Below, in pieces: positions 1 to 8,622 of a stretch of DNA of 64,000 bases. Position numbers and translations under genes: made by a program. Position 1 is the first letter of the stretch. Each line of letters starts with the position of its first letter. The notes under the pieces are model-generated. The model saw only the letters and a list, made by a program, of their open reading frames with translations, was not told the origin of the DNA and did no database searches. Origin of the DNA: Methylomonas sp. ZR1 (GTDB taxonomy: Bacteria > Pseudomonadota > Gammaproteobacteria > Methylococcales > Methylomonadaceae); contig NZ_RCST01000001.1 in NCBI RefSeq assembly GCF_013141865.1, positions 4,340,001-4,404,000 of the forward strand, given 5' to 3'.

Positions 1-408
1 TAAGCCCTTTAATCCGGTATCGAGCTTGGCTCTGACTTCGTCCTTGGTTTCTGCCGATACGGTGTTGCCGAACAGAAACTCCCCATACAGGCGGCGCGCA
101 ATCAGTTCAACGTTCAATTCAAGATGTTGGATAAACTCCCGGCATTTGCCGCGCTCATAAGCATCGGCCGGATACAGCGGATGTTCTGGAAATGCATCTT
201 CCAGATACTCCAGTATCGCTTGCGATTCGGATAGATAACCGTCGCTGGTTTTGATGAACGGGACTTTTCCCAGCGGCGAACGCAGTAACAACTCTTCGCT
301 CTGGCTGGGTGGCGTAAACTCTTCGATGAATGCTATATCCTTTTCCATCAACGCAAATTTGACTTTGTTGTAATAGTTGCTGATTGCCACGCCGTACAAA
401 GTAATCAT
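1..408 (-). CDS. Glutathione S-transferase family protein, C-terminal part cut by the window edge
   Basis: The reading frame begins at an ATG (complement of 406-408) and stays open for 136 codons to the window edge, so the C-terminal part is missing. The N-terminus (MITLYGVAISNYYNKVKFAL) and the later stretch KVPFIKTSDGYLSESQAIL are the thioredoxin-like glutathione-binding half of a GST, with the conserved cis-proline (VPF) and the ES-AI-YL motif that contacts the gamma-glutamyl group. The start of the helical domain follows. It is expected to be a cytosolic glutathione-conjugating or thiol-handling enzyme; the substrate cannot be told. It is divergent from a TetR regulator, with two palindromic operators in between, so it is probably that regulator's target. 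Confidence 0.85.
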   Translation of the reverse strand, partial: MITLYGVAISNYYNKVKFALMEKDIAFIEEFTPPSQSEELLLRSPLGKVPFIKTSDGYLSESQAILEYLEDAFPEHPLYPADAYERGKCREFIQHLELNVELIARRLYGEFLFGNTVSAETKDEVRAKLDTGLKGL

Positions 409-444
409 CGAATAATCTCCAGTAGTTGAATTAAAGACTGCGCT

Positions 445-490
445 ATAACAGACCGGTCAGTCTATTGAAATAATACATACCGGTCTGTAT
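445..490. promoter_or_regulatory. Two TetR-type operator palindromes between the GST and TetR genes
   Basis: The GST-tetR intergenic region holds two related palindromes centred on ACCGGT. The better one (473-490, ATACATACCGGTCTGTAT) is an 18-bp near-perfect palindrome with one mismatched pair. The other (445-464) keeps the core GACCGGTC and the flank ATAACAGACC. Similar core sequences are known from NemR-type TetR operators (TAGACCGGTCTA). Binding of the adjacent TetR protein here, controlling both itself and the GST, is inference. Confidence 0.7.
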
Positions 491-523
491 AGTTGCAAGC
501 TGTTTTTTCCAGGTACTTAAATT

Positions 524-1096
524 ATGGCCCGTAATCTCCAAGATCACATTTTGCAAACTGCCTCTGCGTTGTTTTACAGCCAAGGCATCAAGGCCACCGG
601 CGTCGATGCAATAGTAAAAGCCGCCGGCACCACCAAAATGAGTCTGTATAAGTACTTTCCGTCAAAAGACGATCTAGTCTTGGCGCATCTAAGCAAAAGC
701 AGAGAGGCCATGCTGAATCGTATCCTTATCGGTATGGAACAGCGCGCCAGCGAACCCAAGCAAAAGTTGCTGGCGGTGTTTGCGGTATTCGATGAATTAT
801 CATCCAGCCCGGAGTTTCGTGGCTGCCCGTTTATCAATGCCGCTGCCGAATTTGCCGAGGCCGCCAATCCTGTTCAACGGGCCGCCGCAGAGTTTTCCGA
901 CACCTTTCAACAAGTATTGACAGATTTAGCCCGACAAGCCGGCGCACGGGATCCGGAAGCTCTGTCCCAACAATTGGCAATGCTGATTTCCGGGGCCATC
1001 GTTAGCGAACAGAGACGCCGAGAATCCGGGGCAATGCGCACCGCCGCCGCCGCGGCGAAAGTCCTGATCGAACAAAGTTTAGCCTGCGCAGAATAA
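524..1096 (+). CDS. TetR/AcrR family transcriptional regulator
   Basis: A 190-residue protein of typical TetR length. Residues about 5-50 form the N-terminal helix-turn-helix (ATGVDAIVKAAGTTKMSLYK, then YFPSKDDL). The C-terminal ligand domain contains RGCPFINAAAEF, a signature shared with the group of TetR regulators that control stress and electrophile responses. It reads away from the GST gene and probably represses both genes through the ACCGGT palindromes 30-80 bp upstream. The ATG start follows a poor Shine-Dalgarno (ccaggtac). The ligand is unknown; an electrophile or drug is likely given the GST partner. Confidence 0.88.
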   Translation: MARNLQDHILQTASALFYSQGIKATGVDAIVKAAGTTKMSLYKYFPSKDDLVLAHLSKSREAMLNRILIGMEQRASEPKQKLLAVFAVFDELSSSPEFRGCPFINAAAEFAEAANPVQRAAAEFSDTFQQVLTDLARQAGARDPEALSQQLAMLISGAIVSEQRRRESGAMRTAAAAAKVLIEQSLACAE

Positions 1097-1211
1097 ACGT
1101 AACCCGGGCAGCTGGCTGTGTCGTCTAGAGCGGTAAGCCGGCAACTACCTTACAATATGGCTACCTTAGACCTCAGCGAGAGGTCTCATCATTCTTTGGA
1201 TCCAACTGCTT

Positions 1212-2693
1212 TTGAGCTCACTACGCCAACTCGTCTCCCAAACCGCCATCTACGGTCTCAGCAGCATCGTCGGCCGTTTTTTGAATTATCTGCTGGTGCC
1301 GCTGTACACCTACACCTTCAGCGCCGGTGAATACGGCGTGGTCTCCGAGTTTTACGCCTATGCCGGATTTTTTGCGGTGTTGTTGGTGCTAGGTTTGGAG
1401 ACCGGTTATTTCCGCTTTCGGCAGCGGCCGGAGTTTAGCGGCGACGAGGTTTACCGCGGCGCTTTAAGCTTTTTGCTGATCGCCAATCTCGGCTTCATCG
1501 CGGCAATCTACTATTGGCAACAGCCATTGGCCGACTGGTTGCAATATCCGCGACATCCGGAGTATTTGCTGTGGTTCGGTTGGATTCTGGCGCTGGATGC
1601 CCTGTCGGCATTGCCGTTTGCCCGATTGCGCGCCGAGAACCGGGCCTGGCGTTTTGCCGGTATCAAAATGACCGAGATATTCATCGCCATCGGCTTGAAT
1701 CTGCTGTTTTTGCTGGTTTGGCCCAAGCTGAAAAGCTACTGGCCGGATAGCGCTCTGGTCGCTTATTACCAACCCGAGCTTGGTGTCGGCTATATCTTTC
1801 TGGCCAATCTGGCCGCCAGCGTATGCAAGCTGCTGCTGTTACTGCCGCAATTTCGCGCGGTGCGCTTCCAGCTAGCCCCGTGCGTGCTCAGGCCCATGCT
1901 GCGTTACTCTCTGCCCATGGTCATCATCGGCTTTGCCGGCATGGTCAACGAAATGCTGGATAGGGCGATTCTGAAAGTCTTGTTGCCCTACGATTTACCC
2001 ACCAACCTGAAGATGCTGGGCATCTACGGTGCCTGCTACAAGCTGTCGATTTTGATGAGTTTGTTCGTGCAGGCCTTTCGCTACGCCGGCGAACCGTTTT
2101 TCTTTTCCTATGCCGGCCGCGCCGATGCCAAGCGGGCTTATGCGTTGGTGATGCAGTATTTCGTCATCGCCGGGGTGTTTATCTTTTTAGTGGTGACGCT
2201 GTTCATCGACCTGTTCAAGTATTTTATCGGCGAGGAGTACCGCGCCGGCCTGGACGTGGTGCCGATATTACTGATGGCTAATTTGCTGCTGGGGATTTAT
2301 GTCAATCTGTCAGTCTGGTACAAACTGAGCGACCGCACCGGCCTGGGCGCCTGGGTATCGCTGGCAGGAGCAGGTCTGACGATTGTTTTGAATATCTGTT
2401 GGATACCGGTTTGGGGCTATGTCGGCTCGGCGTGGGCAACGCTGGCTTGTTATTTGTTTATGGTGGTTTGCTCTTGGGCTTTGGGCCGGTACTATTATCC
2501 GGTGAGCTATCCGCTCATGAAGATCACCGGTTATTTTGCATTGGGTCTGGCGCTATATTTTGCCAATCGCTACGTGTTGGATATTTATCAGGTGAATGTC
2601 TGGCTGGCCGGTAGCCTGGGCTTGGCTACTTACATAGGCATTGCGGCTTGGCTGGATGTCAGGCCGATATTACAAAGGCGGCGTAGCGCTTAA
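1212..2693 (+). CDS. Polysaccharide (O-antigen type) flippase, MATE/Wzx-like membrane protein
   Basis: 493 residues with about 12-14 hydrophobic segments. The N-terminal stretch YGLSSIVGRFLNYLLVPLYT followed by a GEYGVV motif is typical of the polysaccharide biosynthesis/Wzx family in the MOP superfamily, which moves lipid-linked saccharides across the inner membrane. A TTG start is used because no in-frame ATG with a ribosome site lies upstream; the true start could be nearby. No glycosyltransferases flank it, so the glycan is not known. It runs convergently into the DUF1289 gene with a 4-bp overlap of the two stop codons. Confidence 0.82.
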   Translation: MSSLRQLVSQTAIYGLSSIVGRFLNYLLVPLYTYTFSAGEYGVVSEFYAYAGFFAVLLVLGLETGYFRFRQRPEFSGDEVYRGALSFLLIANLGFIAAIYYWQQPLADWLQYPRHPEYLLWFGWILALDALSALPFARLRAENRAWRFAGIKMTEIFIAIGLNLLFLLVWPKLKSYWPDSALVAYYQPELGVGYIFLANLAASVCKLLLLLPQFRAVRFQLAPCVLRPMLRYSLPMVIIGFAGMVNEMLDRAILKVLLPYDLPTNLKMLGIYGACYKLSILMSLFVQAFRYAGEPFFFSYAGRADAKRAYALVMQYFVIAGVFIFLVVTLFIDLFKYFIGEEYRAGLDVVPILLMANLLLGIYVNLSVWYKLSDRTGLGAWVSLAGAGLTIVLNICWIPVWGYVGSAWATLACYLFMVVCSWALGRYYYPVSYPLMKITGYFALGLALYFANRYVLDIYQVNVWLAGSLGLATYIGIAAWLDVRPILQRRRSA

Positions 2694-2920
2694 GCTTTCG
2701 GCAACTGTTCGACATAAACAGACCTCAACCGAGTGGCTTGCAAAATCTTGCTACGCCGCTCGGCAGCCTGCTGCAAAAACAGTTCGCGAGTCTGCGTGTC
2801 CGCGCTAGACCACAGGCGGATTTCATCCAGTGAGCGGTAACAGCCCAAGCAAATATCGTCATCGTTCAGACAACAGTTACGGACACAAGGCGATGCCGGG
2901 AAGTTTGCGGAGTTAATCAT
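2690..2920 (-). CDS. DUF1289 domain protein, small cysteine-rich
   Basis: 76 residues. The N-terminal half carries CVRNCCLNDDDICLGCYRS, the cysteine pattern of DUF1289, with a following helix (LDEIRLW). Members are small soluble proteins, presumed metal binding, of unproven role. The start overlaps the ribF stop (ATGA), which implies translational coupling with ribF. Confidence 0.85.
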   Translation of the reverse strand: MINSANFPASPCVRNCCLNDDDICLGCYRSLDEIRLWSSADTQTRELFLQQAAERRSKILQATRLRSVYVEQLPKA

Positions 2921-3861
2921 TTCATATCCAATGTTTCACTGAAAAACTGCTGAGCTTGTTCGACATCCCGGCTGATTTGCAGTTTCAATTCGCTCAGCGA
3001 GGCAAAACGGATTTCGTCGCGCAGCTTCTTTTTAAAATGCACTTCCACGTAATGCCCATAAATGTCTTGATTGAAGTTGAATAAATGCGTTTCCAAGACC
3101 ACTTTAGCGCCACCGTCGAAGGTGGGGCGGGTGCCGACATTGGCGACCCCTTGATACTCGTTGCCATTCAAACCAGTCATCGTCACCGCGAATACGCCCA
3201 CGACCGGCGTATTTTTCCGAAACATCCGCACATTGGCCGTCGGAAAGCCCAGTTCCCGGCCGCGCTTATCGCCGTGTGCTACCCGGCCGCAGACAGAATA
3301 ATCCCGGCCCAGCATCAGCTTGGCCTGCTCCAATTGGCCTTCGCCCAGGGCATCGCGAATCAGCGTGCTGCTGACTCGCAAACCGGCCAGCTCGAAAGAA
3401 TGGCTATCTTCCACCGCAAAACCATACTCCTGACCGCGATGCTGCAACAGCGCAAAATTGCCGCGCCGCGCCTTGCCAAAGTGAAAATCGTCCCCAACCA
3501 CCAAATGCTTGACGCGCAAGCGCTCGACCAAAATATCGCGAATGAAATGCTCCGCATCGCAATCGGCCAGGCTGCGGTTAAAGGGTAAAACCAGTAATTC
3601 GTCGACCGGTAATTTAGCAAACTGAATGGTTTTTTCGCGCAACCGGGTCAGTCTGGATGGCGCATGGTCGCCGAGGAAATACTCCAACGGTTGAGGTTCA
3701 AAGACCATTGCCACCGTTGGCAAATTCAACCGCCGGCCATGCTCGGCCAGCTTTTCGATGACCAACTTGTGCCCAAGATGCAGACCGTCGAAGTTGCCTA
3801 TGGTCAACACGCAGCCGTCACGTAACGGCTCAAGATGATTCAAACCCCTAATTAAGCGCAT
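2917..3861 (-). CDS. ribF: Bifunctional riboflavin kinase / FAD synthetase
   Basis: 314 residues, normal for bacterial RibF. It converts riboflavin to FMN and FMN to FAD in the cytosol. The N-terminal FMN adenylyltransferase half has the nucleotide-binding motif TIGNFDGLHLGHK. The C-terminal kinase half has the flavin and ATP motif RGRELGFPTANV, followed by GVFAV and NVGTRPTF. The ATG start fits the family start (MRLIRGL). It is followed by DUF1289 in a 4-bp overlap rather than by ileS/lspA as in enterobacteria. I see no FMN-riboswitch-like sequence upstream. Confidence 0.96.
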   Translation of the reverse strand: MRLIRGLNHLEPLRDGCVLTIGNFDGLHLGHKLVIEKLAEHGRRLNLPTVAMVFEPQPLEYFLGDHAPSRLTRLREKTIQFAKLPVDELLVLPFNRSLADCDAEHFIRDILVERLRVKHLVVGDDFHFGKARRGNFALLQHRGQEYGFAVEDSHSFELAGLRVSSTLIRDALGEGQLEQAKLMLGRDYSVCGRVAHGDKRGRELGFPTANVRMFRKNTPVVGVFAVTMTGLNGNEYQGVANVGTRPTFDGGAKVVLETHLFNFNQDIYGHYVEVHFKKKLRDEIRFASLSELKLQISRDVEQAQQFFSETLDMK

Positions 3862-4017
3862 GATGGCTGTCTGACTAAAAAGCCTAATTCTATCAGTAAC
3901 AGCCCTTGAGCGAACATGCCGGCAGTTGCCCGTGCATGGGGCGGCAGTAAATTTCGTCTTGCCGCGTCATGGTTTTCCACCGAATATAAGCCACCCTAAT
4001 TCTCCGGCATACCCGAC

Positions 4018-4608
4018 ATGACAACGATAAACAGCATTTGCATCTATTGCGGCTCCAGTCCCGGCCGGCTTGATGCGTATAGCGAGGCCGCGCGGGCGCT
4101 GGCCCAAGCCCTGGTCAGCCGCAACATCCGCTTGATTTATGGCGGCGCCGGGATTGGCATCATGGGCACGGTGGCGGATCAGGTGTTAAAGCTCGGCGGC
4201 CAAGCCATTGGTGTTATTCCCAAAGCCTTGGCGCACAAGGAGGTCGCCCATCCCAATCTCACCGAATTACACGTTACCCAATCCATGCACGAGCGAAAAA
4301 TGCTGATGGCCGAACTGGCGGACGGCTTTATCGCTCTACCCGGCGGCATCGGCACGCTTGAAGAATTATTCGAGATTTGGACCTGGGCGCAGCTGGGTTT
4401 TCATCAAAAGCCCTGCGGCGTATTAAATGTGGCGGGCTATTACGATGCCTTGATTAATTTCCTGGACCACGTCGCGGCGGAACAATTCGTCAAACCGCAT
4501 CATCGCGACATGTTGATGGTCGAGTCCGATCCAAATTTGTTACTGGACCGCTATGTCAATTACCAGCCGCCCGCCGTAAAACAGTGGGTCAGTAAAGACG
4601 ACACCTGA
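4018..4608 (+). CDS. LOG-family nucleoside 5'-monophosphate phosphoribohydrolase (TIGR00730)
   Basis: 196 residues. It has the Rossmann-like start ICIYCGSSPG, the GGAGIGIMG loop and the LOG catalytic signature PGGIGTLEELFEIWTWAQLG. Members cleave the ribose-base bond of nucleoside monophosphates, some releasing cytokinins, and are often annotated as lysine decarboxylases by mistake. It is cytosolic. It is monocistronic between the divergent ribF and a membrane protein, and the physiological nucleotide cannot be told from sequence. Confidence 0.93.
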   Translation: MTTINSICIYCGSSPGRLDAYSEAARALAQALVSRNIRLIYGGAGIGIMGTVADQVLKLGGQAIGVIPKALAHKEVAHPNLTELHVTQSMHERKMLMAELADGFIALPGGIGTLEELFEIWTWAQLGFHQKPCGVLNVAGYYDALINFLDHVAAEQFVKPHHRDMLMVESDPNLLLDRYVNYQPPAVKQWVSKDDT

Positions 4609-4709
4609 GCAATCGCGCCAGTCTGCGTCAGGGCTATTTTTATGCAGATTGAGAGTTTACGGTCTTGGACTATCATCGACAGTACGTAACAGGCGATTTT
4701 TAGGGTTTG

Positions 4710-5609
4710 ATGAATATGGCTAAGGTAAACGGCAAGAAATTAAATCGCAGAGTGGCTTTTCGCATCCACGAGCAAGCCAATCTGTTCTATCGCAAGCTTG
4801 ATCATGATGGACAAATGCAAGCGCCGGAAAATTTCCATGATTTACTCGGCAACAGCAATCCGCCCGATACCGTCTCGCCTCAAGCGCTACCCGATTCGCA
4901 AAGCAGGGAAAACGACACGCTCAACGTCAGTATCAGCGCCAGCGGTATCGCCTTTACTGCGCAAGAGCCGCTGCAAGCCGGCGATTATCTAATGCTGCGA
5001 ATATTGCTGTTATCCAATATGACCGCAATCATGACCTGCTGTAAGGTGGTGTATTGCAAGCCCAGCAACCCTTACGAAAACGACCGTTATCCGTATTTAA
5101 TCGGCGCCCAATTCGTCAATTTGACGCCTGAAGACACGGCGCTGTTAAACAAGCATATCGACAAAACCAAAACACAACAGCGGGCCGTGAACGGCCTGCT
5201 GTTAAGCCTGGTCTTATTAATTCTGGCCATGCCGGATGCAGCATTCGGGCTGCTGATGGGCTTGATCCATCATGTTCTCGAAGTGGTTTTGCATGTGGCA
5301 CACTTGATGTTCGAGTATGCCGAATATAATCTGGATCATGTCATCGAACACGCATTCCATACCGATACGCATACTACCCAAGTCATCGTTTTTTACATTC
5401 TGTGTACGCTAGGCCTGGTTGGCTTGTACTTCATTTGGCGCATTATTCCCCGTCATTGTCGGCGGGCCGGCAATAGCCTGATAGCCTTCTGGTGCCGCAA
5501 AAAAGCCAGTTGTCTTTATTATTGGGGCGAGCAAAGTTTGGCCGACAAGATCAAGTTTGTCGGAATAACGCTAGCCGCTGTGGGTTGTTACGGATATTTC
5601 GCTATTTGA
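4710..5609 (+). CDS. PilZ-like domain protein with C-terminal membrane helices
   Basis: About 299 residues. The first third (NRRVAFRIHEQANLFYRKLD) resembles the start of PilZ-type proteins, and a NVSISASGIAF segment followed by L-AGDYLMLRILL matches the PilZ beta-barrel strands (the D/NxSxxG motif). Residues about 165-190, 225-245 and 285-299 are hydrophobic and likely membrane-spanning, with a His-rich stretch (about 205-220) between the first two. A cyclic-di-GMP-responsive membrane adaptor is a reasonable guess; the usual RxxxR arginine motif is weak, so c-di-GMP binding is unsure. An ATG after a TTG at 4707 was chosen. Confidence 0.6.
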   Translation: MNMAKVNGKKLNRRVAFRIHEQANLFYRKLDHDGQMQAPENFHDLLGNSNPPDTVSPQALPDSQSRENDTLNVSISASGIAFTAQEPLQAGDYLMLRILLLSNMTAIMTCCKVVYCKPSNPYENDRYPYLIGAQFVNLTPEDTALLNKHIDKTKTQQRAVNGLLLSLVLLILAMPDAAFGLLMGLIHHVLEVVLHVAHLMFEYAEYNLDHVIEHAFHTDTHTTQVIVFYILCTLGLVGLYFIWRIIPRHCRRAGNSLIAFWCRKKASCLYYWGEQSLADKIKFVGITLAAVGCYGYFAI

Positions 5610-5780
5610 ATCTGTGCACTGCTAAAGCTGCCAAGCCACCACACCGGCAACAGCATCTGTTTGTCTATCAACAATATTGCGCCAACAAACTCCCGGCTTT
5701 GTTGTTAAAACAACACCTTAGGCTATGGCATGTTAATTGACTGACAAAGGCTCTCTCGCCTCGGAAATAGGGATAGCCAT

Positions 5781-7166
5781 ATGCCAACTGATTTAACACA
5801 AGTTAGCGCCAACGAATTGCTCAACTTGTATAAGCGCAAAGCCGCTTCGCCGGTTGAAGTAAGCAAAGCGGTACTCAGCCACATCGACACCTTACAGCCC
5901 TACTTCAATGCTTATCGGGCAGTAGACCCGGACAATGCGCTGGCGCAAGCCAAAGCCTCCGAAGCGCGCTGGCATAAAGGCAAGCCCCAAGGCTTGCTGG
6001 ACGGTGTGCCGGTTGGTTTTAAGGATTTACTAAACGTACAAGGTTTCCCCACCCGCAAAGGCAGCTTGGCGACGTCGGACAAACCGCAAACCGAAGATAG
6101 TCCTGCCGCTGCCCGGCTACGCGAATCGGGAGCGATTCTGCTCGGAAAAACCCAGACCGCCGAATTCGGTTGGAAAGGTCTTACCGAAACCAAGCTGGCC
6201 GGCGTCACACCCAATGCCTGGGATCGGCAACACGCCAGCGGCGGCAGTAGCGGCGGCGCAGCGGTAGCCGCTGCATTGGGCCTGGGACCCTTGCAAGTAG
6301 GGACCGATGGCGGCGGCTCGATTCGCCAACCCGCGGCCGTGAATGGCGTGTACGGTTTTAAACCCTCATACGGCCGCGTGGCAGGCTTTCCAGCCGCGCA
6401 TAACGGCAGCTTGTTCCATATCGGCCCGCTGACCCGTACCGTCACCGATGCGGCGTTGTTATTAAATGTGATTGCCGCGCCGGATGTTCGCGACTGGAGT
6501 AGTCTCCCCAGCGACGGCCGCAACTGGACCGATAAGCTGAACAATGGCATCAAAGGCTTACGTATCGCCTACAGCCGGACGCTGGGTTATCTGACGGTCG
6601 ATCCGGAAATTCAAACCTTGGTCGACAAAGCCGTATCCGAGCTCGCCAAGCTGGGGGCGATCATCGAAAACGTCGACCCCGGCTTCGAAAATCCGGCGCC
6701 CATCTTGGAGGCGCTGGCGGCGGAACGCGCCATCCGTCTGCGGCGCGACATCGGCGACGCCGGCTTGGCGCTGCTCGATCCGGCCATTCAGGCCTCCATA
6801 GCAAAAGCCGAGAAGCACACGCTGGCCGAAGTGGTGGAAGCGCATGAACGCCGCGCCGCGCTGGGAGCAGCGCTGCGCCGTTTTCACCAGCGCTACGATT
6901 TACTGGTTACGCCGGTCACGTCAAAACCGGTGCCAGCCCTGGGCACCGCGCCGGAAGCGCCGTTTTTGTCGCCGTTTAATCTAACTCAACAACCAGCAGC
7001 ATCGGTGCCTATCGGCTTCGATAGTCATGGCCTGCCGGTCGCTTTGCATATCGTCGGCGCTCAATTTAATGACGCGCTGGTGCTCCGAGCTTCGCGGGCA
7101 TACGAAGCCGCGCATCCCTTCGCGACCCGACCTTTCGACAGTGCCGCCGCTAAAACACCTGCATAA
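5781..7166 (+). CDS. Amidase signature family hydrolase
   Basis: 461 residues. The Ser-cisSer-Lys triad of the amidase signature family is complete: K81 in GFKDLL, S156 in ASGGSSGGAA and S180 in GTDGGGSIRQPA. The spacing between them (75 and 24 residues) equals that of the family reference FAAH. It hydrolyses an amide, carbamate or related C-N bond in the cytosol; there is no signal peptide. It precedes an ABC importer on the same strand with only a 35-bp gap, so the imported compound or a product of it may be the amide substrate. GatA is unlikely because gatB/gatC are absent. Confidence 0.9.
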   Translation: MPTDLTQVSANELLNLYKRKAASPVEVSKAVLSHIDTLQPYFNAYRAVDPDNALAQAKASEARWHKGKPQGLLDGVPVGFKDLLNVQGFPTRKGSLATSDKPQTEDSPAAARLRESGAILLGKTQTAEFGWKGLTETKLAGVTPNAWDRQHASGGSSGGAAVAAALGLGPLQVGTDGGGSIRQPAAVNGVYGFKPSYGRVAGFPAAHNGSLFHIGPLTRTVTDAALLLNVIAAPDVRDWSSLPSDGRNWTDKLNNGIKGLRIAYSRTLGYLTVDPEIQTLVDKAVSELAKLGAIIENVDPGFENPAPILEALAAERAIRLRRDIGDAGLALLDPAIQASIAKAEKHTLAEVVEAHERRAALGAALRRFHQRYDLLVTPVTSKPVPALGTAPEAPFLSPFNLTQQPAASVPIGFDSHGLPVALHIVGAQFNDALVLRASRAYEAAHPFATRPFDSAAAKTPA

Positions 7167-7201
7167 AACTACCGACAAACGTCATTCGCACTCAACAATC
7201 T

Positions 7202-8614
7202 ATGAAAGTAGCACTACGCAATCTGCTTCTATTCCTCAGCCTGCTATCCAGCGATTGGGCTGTTGCCGAAAAAATCCGCATCGCCATTGGCACCCAGGAC
7301 ACCACCATCAACTGCGCCGCCGGCGGCCTAGTGATCCGCGAATTGCAATTGTTGGAAAAATATCTGCCGCACGACGGCAAATATCAAAACGCCGAATACG
7401 ACATCCAATGGCACAACTTTACTTCCGGCGCGCCGTTGACCAACGAAATGGTGGCCGGCAAACTGGATATTGGCTCGATGGCCGATTTTCCGGGCGCGTT
7501 CAATATCGAAGCATTTCGTAAAGCCGGCAAGAAAAGTCTGTTTATCAATGTGCTATCCGGCAGCACGGCCGGCAGCGGTAACGGTGTGGTGGTGCCCAAG
7601 GATTCGCCGGTACAGTCGCTGGCTGAGTTAAAAGGCAAAACCATTTCGGTACCGTTCGCCTCCACCGCCCATGGTATGCTGCTCAGAGCCGTCGCCCAAC
7701 AGGGTTGGAATCCGGACGAAGACGTCAACATCATTACCCAAGCGCCGGAAATCGCCGGTTCCGCGCTGTTGACGCATAAAGTCGATGCCCATGCCGATTT
7801 CGTGCCGTTCGCCGAGTTATTTCCGTACCGCGGTTTTGCCAGAAAAATCTACGACGGCGCGCAATCCAACACCCCCACCTTCCACGGTACGCTGGCCGAT
7901 GCCGATTTTGCGGAAAAGTATCCCGAACTGATCGTGGCCTTTTTGCGCGCCGCGCTGGAAGCCAACCAATTGCTGGCGGCGGAACCGGAAAAATACAGCG
8001 AGTTGATCGCCAAACACACCGGCATCGAAGCGGAAGTGGCTTACCTATTCCACGGCCCGCTGGGCGTGCAAACCCGCGATTTCACCTGGAAGCCGGAATA
8101 CCGGCAAGCTGTGAAAACCGCCTTCGAAACCTTAAAACTGCTGAAGCGTACCAGCACTGACTTGGATGTCGAACAATACATCGACGACCGTTACCTGAGG
8201 ACCGCTTTCAAGCAAGCCGGGCTGGATTACGATGCCCAGCTCAAGGATTATTCACAGGCACCTATTTCCAACGGCCAAGCGATAAGCGACGCCAAGCAAG
8301 CCGCGCAGATCTGGGTTAACGACGAACCGACCGTTCGCAGCTACTCCTCCGCCGCCTCGGCTTTTACCGCGCTGAATGAATTGCATAAAGCCGGCAAAAC
8401 GGCGCGCGCAGTGTATTTGCAGGATAGCGCCAGCGGCATCAAGTTGCTGGCAAACGACGCCTGGTTCGTGCTGGAGCAAAACCGCCTCAGCGCTTTCCTA
8501 TCGAAGGCACAAGCGGATGCCCAAGCCAGCCAACGCGGCGGTCGGGTTTTGGATTTTGCCGGCGCGCAAACAGCCTTTGCCAACCCGTCGGCGTTAGCAA
8601 CTGCGGTTCGGTAA
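7202..8614 (+). CDS. ABC importer substrate-binding protein (NrtA/SsuA/TauA-like) with C-terminal NosL-like domain
   Basis: 470 residues, about 130 longer than ordinary SsuA/TauA-type binding proteins. A signal peptide (MKVALRNLLLFLSLLSSDWA) is followed by the binding-protein fold: IRIAIGTQDTTINCAAGG, then MVAGKLDIGSMADFPG, then LAELKGKTISVPF. From about residue 360 a separate domain begins. Its end (AWFVLEQNRLSAFLSKAQAD followed by RGGRVLDFAGA) resembles the C-terminal part of NosL copper-binding proteins, although the Cys/Met ligands of classical NosL are not evident. It is expected to be periplasmic. It is first in a binding protein-permease-ATPase operon with tight spacing. The substrate is unknown: nitrate, sulfonate, nitrile or pyrimidine-like compounds are all possible for this family. 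Confidence 0.82.
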   Translation: MKVALRNLLLFLSLLSSDWAVAEKIRIAIGTQDTTINCAAGGLVIRELQLLEKYLPHDGKYQNAEYDIQWHNFTSGAPLTNEMVAGKLDIGSMADFPGAFNIEAFRKAGKKSLFINVLSGSTAGSGNGVVVPKDSPVQSLAELKGKTISVPFASTAHGMLLRAVAQQGWNPDEDVNIITQAPEIAGSALLTHKVDAHADFVPFAELFPYRGFARKIYDGAQSNTPTFHGTLADADFAEKYPELIVAFLRAALEANQLLAAEPEKYSELIAKHTGIEAEVAYLFHGPLGVQTRDFTWKPEYRQAVKTAFETLKLLKRTSTDLDVEQYIDDRYLRTAFKQAGLDYDAQLKDYSQAPISNGQAISDAKQAAQIWVNDEPTVRSYSSAASAFTALNELHKAGKTARAVYLQDSASGIKLLANDAWFVLEQNRLSAFLSKAQADAQASQRGGRVLDFAGAQTAFANPSALATAVR

Positions 8615-8622
8615 CAAAAGCG

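Noticed and set aside
3862..4017. FMN riboswitch upstream of ribF
   Set aside because: The leader is short and none of the RFN-element conserved boxes are seen.
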